Assembly: GCA_900552725.1 (NCBI GenBank)
Contig: USAT01000076.1
Coordinates: 1-9,671 of the forward strand
From: an uncultured Eubacteriales bacterium
Lineage (GTDB): Bacteria; Bacillota; Clostridia; Oscillospirales; Oscillospiraceae
Length of the DNA stretch: 9,671 nt
Direction: 5' to 3'
In this document: positions 5,977 through 9,671 of the stretch, piece after piece
Layout of the letters: every line of letters begins with the position of its first letter
How positions within the stretch are numbered: the first letter of the stretch is position 1
The notes under the pieces: generated by a model
Databases searched by the model: none
What the model was told of the DNA's origin: nothing
What the model saw: the letters and a program-made list of their open reading frames with translations, nothing else
Translations under genes and position numbers: made by a program

Positions 5977-6786
5977 TTAGTATTTGTCGATATCCACTTC
6001 CAGCACCTGAGGGGCCGGTTCCCGCAAAAACTGCGGGGCCAGCGCGCCGAAATCGCCGGTGATGTCGCTGGCGTACAGGGTGATGCCGCCCGGCCGCTCG
6101 CTGCACAGGGCGTCGTGCGCCGTCAGCGAATCCTTCAACTGCCGGGCCGCCTGGGCGCCGGAGTCCACCAGCGTTACGCCGGGGCCCATGACCTGGGCCA
6201 CCACCTCCTCCAGCAGGGGATAGTGGGTGCAGCCCATGATGAGGGTGTCGATGCCCTCCGCCTTCAGCGGCTCCAGATACTCCCGGGCCACCGTCTCAAT
6301 GACGCAGTCGCCCACCCGGTAGCGGCCGTTTTCCACCAGCGGCACGAACAGGGGACAGGCCCTGGCAATAACGGTCACGTCGCCGTCCATGGCGGCGAGG
6401 GTGCGCTCATACGCGCCGGAGCGCACCGACGCGGCGGTGGCGATCAGCCCCACCCGCTTGTTGCGGGTGGCGGCCAGCGCACGGCGGCAGGCGGGCTCCA
6501 CCACGCCCAGGATGGGCAGGTCGCTCTCCCGCTGCAGCTCCGGCAGCACGTTGCTGGACACGGTGCCGCAGGCCACCAGCAGCGCCTTGATGTCAAAGCT
6601 CCGCAGGAAATGCACATCCTGCCGGGCGTATTTCAGCAGAATTTCACGGGATCTTCCGCCGTAGGGGACACGGGACGTGTCTCCGAAGTATATAATGTTC
6701 TCGAAGGGCAATATGCTGCGGATCTCCCGCACGGCAGTCAGCCCGCCGAGACCGGAGTCAAATACCCCGATGGGCCGTTCGTCCAT
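5977..6786 (-). CDS. murI: Glutamate racemase
   Basis: Cytoplasmic enzyme of 269 residues that makes D-glutamate for peptidoglycan by a two-cysteine, cofactor-free mechanism. Seen here: 'IGVFDSGLGGLTAVRE' (6-21, with catalytic-site Asp10 and Ser11), 'IYFGDTSRVPYGGRS' (32-46), first catalytic Cys73 in 'VACGTVSSN', 'LIATAASVRSGAY' (114-126), and second Cys186 in 'MGCTHYPLL' (184-192). The usual 'CNT' after the first Cys is 'CGT' here; I believe this variant is found in related Clostridia, so activity is still expected. ATG 6786 has AAGGAG seven bases upstream; the frame stays open to 6846 but those codons overlap the promoter. First gene of the operon with argS, expressed from the promoter at 6824-6852. 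Confidence 0.95.
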   Translation of the reverse strand: MDERPIGVFDSGLGGLTAVREIRSILPFENIIYFGDTSRVPYGGRSREILLKYARQDVHFLRSFDIKALLVACGTVSSNVLPELQRESDLPILGVVEPACRRALAATRNKRVGLIATAASVRSGAYERTLAAMDGDVTVIARACPLFVPLVENGRYRVGDCVIETVAREYLEPLKAEGIDTLIMGCTHYPLLEEVVAQVMGPGVTLVDSGAQAARQLKDSLTAHDALCSERPGGITLYASDITGDFGALAPQFLREPAPQVLEVDIDKY

Positions 6787-6823
6787 ACACCCACTCCTTG
6801 CTTGCAAATTTAACTGGCATAAT

Positions 6824-6852
6824 ATTATACTATGCTCTTGCGCCATTCACAA
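6824..6852 (-). promoter_or_regulatory. Sigma-A promoter of murI-argS
   Basis: On the minus strand: TTGTGA (6852-6847), 17-base spacer, perfect TATAAT (6829-6824). Predicted transcription start is near 6817, about 30 bases before the murI ATG. The -10 box lies inside a near-perfect 19-base palindrome (6817-6835, outer arms GCATA/TATGC), which could be a repressor site or only an AT-rich coincidence. Confidence 0.75.
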
Positions 6853-6854
6853 GC

Positions 6855-6882
6855 AAAAAATCGCCGGACGGCCCTCTTTTTT
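6855..6882 (-). terminator. Probable terminator after the lipoprotein gene
   Basis: A run of six A and a run of six T flank a short GC dyad (GCCGGACGGC, 6863-6872). On the minus strand, the lipoprotein stop is followed by A-run, dyad, T-run; on the plus strand the same holds, so it could act both ways. The GC core forms only three or four pairs because the loop is small, so the call rests partly on the A/T flanks and the position two bases past the stop codon. Confidence 0.5.
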
Positions 6883-6885
6883 CAC

Positions 6886-7377
6886 CTATCCGGCCATGTC
6901 GTCCCCGTTTTTGTCCACAAACCGATAGTCGTAGTACCCGGTCAGCAGCATGAACGCCGCGGGCAGCTCATGAGGCGCCTGCTCCGATGTCTCCTCGCCG
7001 TCCTCCATGGTGACCACCACCTCGGCAAAGTCCGGGTTGTTCACCAGCACGAAGTCACCCAGTCCCTCCCGGTGACACACATAGATATCCTCTATGGGCA
7101 TCTCCGCCTCCAGCACCGCCGTGAAGGCATAGCTGTTTTCTCCCGTCACCTGAAACTCCAGCGGATAGCGCCGCAGCGTTTCCTCTCCGCCGCCCGCCGT
7201 CACCCAGACCAGGCACACGTCGCCCAGATTGGCGATACCGGCCATCGTCAGCTCCGGCTCATCCGGCAGCGCCCTCCGGGCCATCGTCAGCCGGCTGTCC
7301 TCCCCGGAGGTGCTTCCGCAGCCCATAAGGCCGGCCGCCAGCACCAGTGTCAGCAGCAATGTGAGCCCTTTCTTCAT
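6886..7377 (-). CDS. Predicted lipoprotein of unknown function
   Basis: Protein of 163 residues. The N-terminus is a lipoprotein signal: 'MKKGLTLLLTLVLAAG' followed by the lipobox LMGC with Cys20, so it should be lipidated and anchored to the outer face of the membrane. The mature part is acidic and rich in beta-type segments ('YPLEFQVTGENSYAFTAVLE', 'EDIYVCHREGLGDFVLVN'), and it ends in 'YYDYRFVDKNGDDMAG'. I do not recognise a family and give no function. ATG 7377 is chosen because the signal peptide starts there and a purine-rich AAGGGGA lies about eight bases upstream; the frame stays open far upstream, but that part runs through the promoter region and antisense to the neighbouring gene. 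It has its own promoter and probable terminator, so it seems to be monocistronic, divergent from the 7579 gene. Confidence 0.75.
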   Translation of the reverse strand: MKKGLTLLLTLVLAAGLMGCGSTSGEDSRLTMARRALPDEPELTMAGIANLGDVCLVWVTAGGGEETLRRYPLEFQVTGENSYAFTAVLEAEMPIEDIYVCHREGLGDFVLVNNPDFAEVVVTMEDGEETSEQAPHELPAAFMLLTGYYDYRFVDKNGDDMAG

Positions 7378-7412
7378 GGCAATGTTCCCCTTCCTATATT
7401 CTCTATATTCCC

Positions 7413-7441
7413 AATATACCATACCCCGGCGGGCTTGTATA
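7413..7441 (-). promoter_or_regulatory. Extended -10 promoter of the lipoprotein gene
   Basis: On the minus strand: TATACA (7441-7436), 17 bases, TATATT (7418-7413), preceded by TGG (extended -10, TGGTATATT). Predicted start is near 7406. The initial transcribed region holds two copies of GAATATAG in tandem, separated by one base (7411-7395). The -35 match is moderate, offset by the extended -10. Confidence 0.55.
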
Positions 7442-7516
7442 GCGGCGGCCCATAGTTTTTCCCAATTCTGCCGGAAATTACGATGCGATTTTCTCCGCTT
7501 TCCGTATAGCGTCCCA

Positions 7517-7535
7517 TTGACAACCGTGCTATAAT
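7517..7535 (+). promoter_or_regulatory. Extended -10 promoter of the 7579 gene
   Basis: TGCTATAAT (7527-7535) is a perfect extended -10, with predicted start near 7542 and a leader of about 37 bases. A perfect TTGACA lies at 7517-7522, only seven bases before the TATAAT, so the two cannot serve together. The TTGACA could pair instead with the poor -10 TAATAT (7539-7544, 16-base spacer), giving a second overlapping promoter. Confidence 0.6.
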
Positions 7536-7578
7536 CATTAATATCGAAAATCATTGCCCCACAGGAGGTGGCTTTTTT

Positions 7579-7992
7579 ATGGAACTGAAAATGACGCAGA
7601 AGCAATTCCGGCGCTTGCTGGACCTGGTGTATATCGGCAACTGGGTGCTGAACTCCACCCGGGGCGATGACCGCATCCGGGAGTATGACCAGGTGGAGAG
7701 CCTGGTGTTCTCCCACTGCCTCAGCCAGGGCATGTCCTCCCTGACGGAGCTGTATCACGGCGAGCTGATCCCCAGCCGGGCCTTTGCCGAGGGCGGCATC
7801 CACGAGGCCATCATGGCCTATGAGGACACCACGTTTTTTGAGATCCTGGCCCAGGAGCTGGCCCTGCGGGATATGGACGATCCCCCCATCACACCGGAGA
7901 ACTATGACGAGATCATGGCCCGGATGGAGACGTACTTAGGCGAATTTGAGGAACACGGCACGGACAATATCACCGTGGATCTGGATGAATAA
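7579..7992 (+). CDS. Conserved-looking hypothetical protein, 137 residues
   Basis: A soluble, acidic protein, mainly helical by eye, with no signal peptide or membrane segment. The N-terminus 'MTQKQFRRLLDLVYIGNWVL' (residues 5-24) resembles the start of uncharacterised Clostridia and other bacterial proteins ('F..LL.LVYLGNWM.N'). I know no function for them and propose none. The middle holds 'EYDQVESLVFSHC' and 'EAIMAYEDTTFFEILAQELA', and the C-terminus is strongly acidic ('GEFEEHGTDNITVDLDE'). ATG 7579 follows a strong AGGAGGTGG (7563-7571), and codon use matches the neighbours, so the gene is real. It has its own promoter and stands alone: lipoprotein gene divergent on the left, a repeat element and terminator on the right. 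Confidence 0.8.
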   Translation: MELKMTQKQFRRLLDLVYIGNWVLNSTRGDDRIREYDQVESLVFSHCLSQGMSSLTELYHGELIPSRAFAEGGIHEAIMAYEDTTFFEILAQELALRDMDDPPITPENYDEIMARMETYLGEFEEHGTDNITVDLDE

Positions 7993-8017
7993 AGCAGCCG
8001 GCAATTTCTGCCCTTTC

Positions 8018-8102
8018 GTAGGGGGCGGCATCCCCGACGCCCCGTCGTTCACCGAAAAATGCCGCCGCATCCGTGCGAGCCGTCGAGGACGCCGGCCCCT
8101 AC
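8018..8102. repeat. MITE/REP-like inverted-repeat element
   Basis: An 85-base element bounded by imperfect inverted repeats: 27-base arms at 8018-8044 and 8076-8102 match at 22 of 27 positions, the outer 12 at 11 of 12 (GTAGGGGGCGGC against GTAGGGGCCGGC). The arms have the 'GTAGGGGCGGC.TCC.CGACG' style I recall from dispersed intergenic repeats in Clostridia genomes. It holds no gene. It begins 25 bases after the stop of the 7579 gene and ends 30 bases before that gene's terminator. Copy number in the genome cannot be seen from here. Confidence 0.65.
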
Positions 8103-8132
8103 ACACATTTCTCAAACCGGCACACCAGACAT

Positions 8133-8166
8133 AAGAAGGACGCTCTTGCCAGCGTCCTTCTTTTTT
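8133..8166 (+). terminator. Rho-independent terminator between the 7579 gene and thyA
   Basis: A perfect 12-bp stem AAGAAGGACGCT / AGCGTCCTTCTT (8133-8144 / 8151-8162), six-base loop CTTGCC, and a T-run (8161-8166). It ends transcripts of the 7579 gene, about 140 bases after its stop and beyond the repeat element. Its loop also holds most of the -35 box of the thyA promoter. Confidence 0.88.
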
Positions 8167-8174
8167 GCTACAAT
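8146..8174 (+). promoter_or_regulatory. thyA-folA promoter embedded in the upstream terminator
   Basis: TTGCCA (8146-8151), exactly 17 bases, then TACAAT (8169-8174). The -35 box covers the terminator loop and the -10 follows the T-run. Predicted start is near 8181, about 25 bases before the thyA ATG, which has GGAGG at 8193-8197. Each box has one mismatch to consensus. Confidence 0.65.
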
Positions 8175-8205
8175 GGTACAAGCATCACCACAGGAGGAAC
8201 GCACT

Positions 8206-9036
8206 ATGAGCTACGCTGACGAGGTATTCAAACAGAACTGCCGGGACATTCTGCAAAACGGCGTGTGGGACACCGACCAGAAGGTGCGTCCCCACTGGAC
8301 CGACGGTACCCCCGCCCACACGGTGAAGAAGTTCGGCATCATCAACCGCTACGACCTCAGTAAGGAATTCCCCATTCTGACCCTGCGGCGGACGTACTTC
8401 AAATCCTGCATCGACGAGCTGCTGTGGATCTGGCAGAAGAAGTCCAACAACGTCCACGATCTGCGGGGCAACATCTGGGACAGCTGGGCCGACGAAAACG
8501 GCTCCATTGGCAAGGCCTACGGCTATCAGCTGGGCGTGAAGCACCAGTACCCGGAGGGCGAGATGGATCAGGTGGATCGTGTGCTGTACGACCTGAAGCA
8601 CAACCCCGCCAGCCGCCGCATCCTCACCAATCTCTATAACTTCCAGGATCTCCACGAGATGGCCCTGTATCCCTGCGCCTATTCCATGACCTTCAACGTC
8701 TCCGGCGATACCCTGAACGCCATCCTCAACCAGCGCAGCCAGGATATGCTGACCGCCAACAACTGGAACGTGGTGCAGTACAGCGTCCTGGTCCACATGA
8801 TGGCCCAGGTGTCCGGCCTGAAGGCCGGTGAGCTGGTACATGTCATTGCCGACGCCCACATCTATGACCGCCATGTCCCCGCCGTGGAGAAGCTGCTGGC
8901 GCTGGAGCCCCAGTCCGCCCCCACCTTCCATATGGACGAAGCCGTCACCGATTTCTACCGGTTCACCCGTGACAGCTTCTCGCTGGAGGACTATCATCCC
9001 CTGCCCTTCGACGACGAGATCCCCGTCGCCATCTGA
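8206..9036 (+). CDS. thyA: Thymidylate synthase, Bacillus/phi3T-like type
   Basis: Cytoplasmic enzyme of 276 residues that methylates dUMP to dTMP with methylene-THF, giving DHF. Seen: 'FPILTLRRTYFKSCIDELLW' (55-74), phosphate-binding Arg137-Arg138 in 'ASRRIL', catalytic Cys157 in 'ALYPCAYS', 'NQRSQD' (175-180), 'NWNVVQYSVL' (186-195), and 'HIYDRH' (218-223). The usual 'PPCH' is 'YPCAY', and the usual N-terminal 'DRTGTGT' is 'TDGTPAHT' (32-39). Both point to the divergent ThyA group that, as I recall, includes the phi3T phage / B. subtilis ThyA rather than the E. coli type. ATG 8206 follows AGGAGGA (8192-8198); the open frame extends to 8059 but crosses the terminator. The pair with folA 20 bases downstream fits the need to reduce the DHF formed. 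Confidence 0.95.
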   Translation: MSYADEVFKQNCRDILQNGVWDTDQKVRPHWTDGTPAHTVKKFGIINRYDLSKEFPILTLRRTYFKSCIDELLWIWQKKSNNVHDLRGNIWDSWADENGSIGKAYGYQLGVKHQYPEGEMDQVDRVLYDLKHNPASRRILTNLYNFQDLHEMALYPCAYSMTFNVSGDTLNAILNQRSQDMLTANNWNVVQYSVLVHMMAQVSGLKAGELVHVIADAHIYDRHVPAVEKLLALEPQSAPTFHMDEAVTDFYRFTRDSFSLEDYHPLPFDDEIPVAI

Positions 9037-9056
9037 GCTGTAAAGGAGAAACGCCT

Positions 9057-9629
9057 ATGTTCGCCATCGCCGCCGTATCCCAGAATTGGGGCATCGGCAA
9101 GGATAATCACTTGCTGTTCCACATCTCCGCCGACATGAAGCGCTTCCGTGAATTGACGGAGGGCAAAACCGTGCTGATGGGCCGCAAGACCCTGCAAAGC
9201 CTGCCCGGCGGCAAGGGTCTGCCCCGCCGCCGCAACATCGTGCTGACCGCCAACTCCGATTTCGCCGCCCCGGACGCCGAGACCGCCCACACCCCCGTCC
9301 AGGCGGTGTTCACTGCCGGAGAGGAGGCCGCCGTCATCGGCGGCGAGAGCGTGTACCGCCTGTTCCTCCCCCTGTGTGAACGGGTATATATCACCAAGGT
9401 CTTTGCCGACGCTGAGGCCGACGCCTTTTTCCCTGATCTGGACGCCGCTCCCCACTGGCGGGTAGAGAAGGAGAGCGAAATTTTCGAGGAGAACGGCCTC
9501 CGCTACCAGTTCGTGGACTACGTCCCCGCGGAAGAGGCGGATGACCTGGCCGACCTGCTCCCCGACCACAGCGAACCCATCCCCTTCGCCCCGGTGGAGG
9601 ACTTCACCGACCTGACCGGCTTTATGTAA
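9057..9629 (+). CDS. folA: Dihydrofolate reductase with C-terminal tail
   Basis: Enzyme of 190 residues that reduces DHF to THF with NADPH, restoring the cofactor used by ThyA. Seen: 'AAVSQNWGIGKDNHLLF' (5-21), the catalytic acid Asp26 in 'HISADMKRF', 'VLMGRKTLQSLPGG' (39-52), 'RRRNIVLT' (57-64), and the NADPH site 'AVIGGESVYRLFLP' (92-105). The typical DHFR fold ends near residue 155 ('YQFVDYVP'). About 30 more residues follow ('ADDLADLLPDHSEPIPFAP' and 'FTDLTGFM'), acidic and proline-containing, with no family I know. ATG 9057 has AAAGGAG (9042-9048) eight bases upstream, and the thyA stop is 20 bases before, so the two genes are co-transcribed. A palindrome, probably the terminator, follows. 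Confidence 0.94.
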   Translation: MFAIAAVSQNWGIGKDNHLLFHISADMKRFRELTEGKTVLMGRKTLQSLPGGKGLPRRRNIVLTANSDFAAPDAETAHTPVQAVFTAGEEAAVIGGESVYRLFLPLCERVYITKVFADAEADAFFPDLDAAPHWRVEKESEIFEENGLRYQFVDYVPAEEADDLADLLPDHSEPIPFAPVEDFTDLTGFM

Positions 9630-9647
9630 TTGTAAGAGACAAAGGAG

Positions 9648-9671
9648 CGCCTTGGGCCATGGCCCAAGGCG
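9648..9671 (+). terminator. Probable thyA-folA terminator, cut by the window edge
   Basis: Bases 9648-9671 form a perfect 24-base palindrome centred on CCATGG, 18 bases after the folA stop. The bases before it, AAAGGAG (9641-9647), would pair with CTCCTTT if the stem continues, as in many terminators of this group. The T-run, if present, lies past the edge, so the call is by position and symmetry. Confidence 0.6.

Noticed and set aside
4363..6813. An 816-codon open frame on the plus strand, opposite argS and murI.
   Set aside because: It has no ribosome binding site, no family resemblance and low-complexity His/Gln/Gly/Val-rich composition. It mirrors two unmistakable genes whose GC-rich codon use keeps the antisense frame open.
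8059..8205. A 49-codon N-terminal extension of thyA.
   Set aside because: It would translate through the repeat element's right arm and the terminator; ATG 8206 has the proper ribosome binding site and fits the family length.
8185..8997. A 270-codon minus-strand frame opposite thyA, and a similar one opposite folA (8994-9569).
   Set aside because: Mirror frames of clear housekeeping genes, with repetitive His/Gly/Val composition.
9641..9671. Start of a further gene at ATG 9659, with AAAGGAG upstream.
   Set aside because: The ATG is the centre of a perfect 24-base palindrome and the spacing of 11-12 bases is long; a terminator stem explains the sequence better. Sequence past the edge would settle it.

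Overview
The window looks like ordinary chromosome from a GC-rich Clostridia, most likely an Oscillospiraceae/Ruminococcaceae-type gut bacterium. The evidence is strong AGGAGG-type ribosome binding sites, sigma-A promoters of TTGACA/TATAAT type, compact rho-independent terminators, and several families common in that group (ATC-hydrolase-like, cytidylate-kinase-like, DUF6512, AzlCD, phi3T/Bacillus-like ThyA). The taxonomic placement is an inference; there is no rRNA to anchor it. I see no tRNA, CRISPR array, transposase or phage gene.

Layout. Bases 1-206 hold the 3' end of a small helical protein gene. Bases 210-2282 form a plus-strand unit: promoter, a DUF1624/HGSNAT-type membrane acyltransferase, a cytidylate-kinase-like protein and an ATC-hydrolase-like Cys-rich protein, with 13- and 10-base gaps, closed by a terminator. 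Bases 2283-3982 are on the minus strand: azlC and azlD (branched-chain amino acid export) from a consensus promoter, then a strong terminator, then a DUF6512 membrane protein whose ribosome binding site lies directly after that terminator. Bases 3999-4224 are non-coding, with nested dyad symmetries next to the azlC promoter. Bases 4225-6852 are a minus-strand murI-argS operon (glutamate racemase, arginyl-tRNA synthetase).

Bases 6855-7441 hold a minus-strand lipoprotein gene with its own promoter and a probable terminator. Divergent to it is a plus-strand orphan gene of 137 codons (7579-7992). It is followed by an 85-base MITE/REP-like inverted-repeat element (8018-8102), then a strong terminator in which the -35 box of the next promoter is embedded. 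Bases 8206-9629 are thyA-folA, the natural pair for dTMP synthesis (ThyA converts methylene-THF to DHF, FolA regenerates THF). A perfect palindrome at the right edge is probably the first part of their terminator.

Most of the window is housekeeping. The parts that deserve attention are the three-gene acyltransferase/kinase-like/ATC-hydrolase-like cassette, the attenuator-like terminator ahead of DUF6512, the dyad cluster ahead of azlC, the MITE-like repeat, the terminator-promoter overlap before thyA, and the C-terminal tail of FolA. I see no convincing evidence for a wholly new defence or mobile system.
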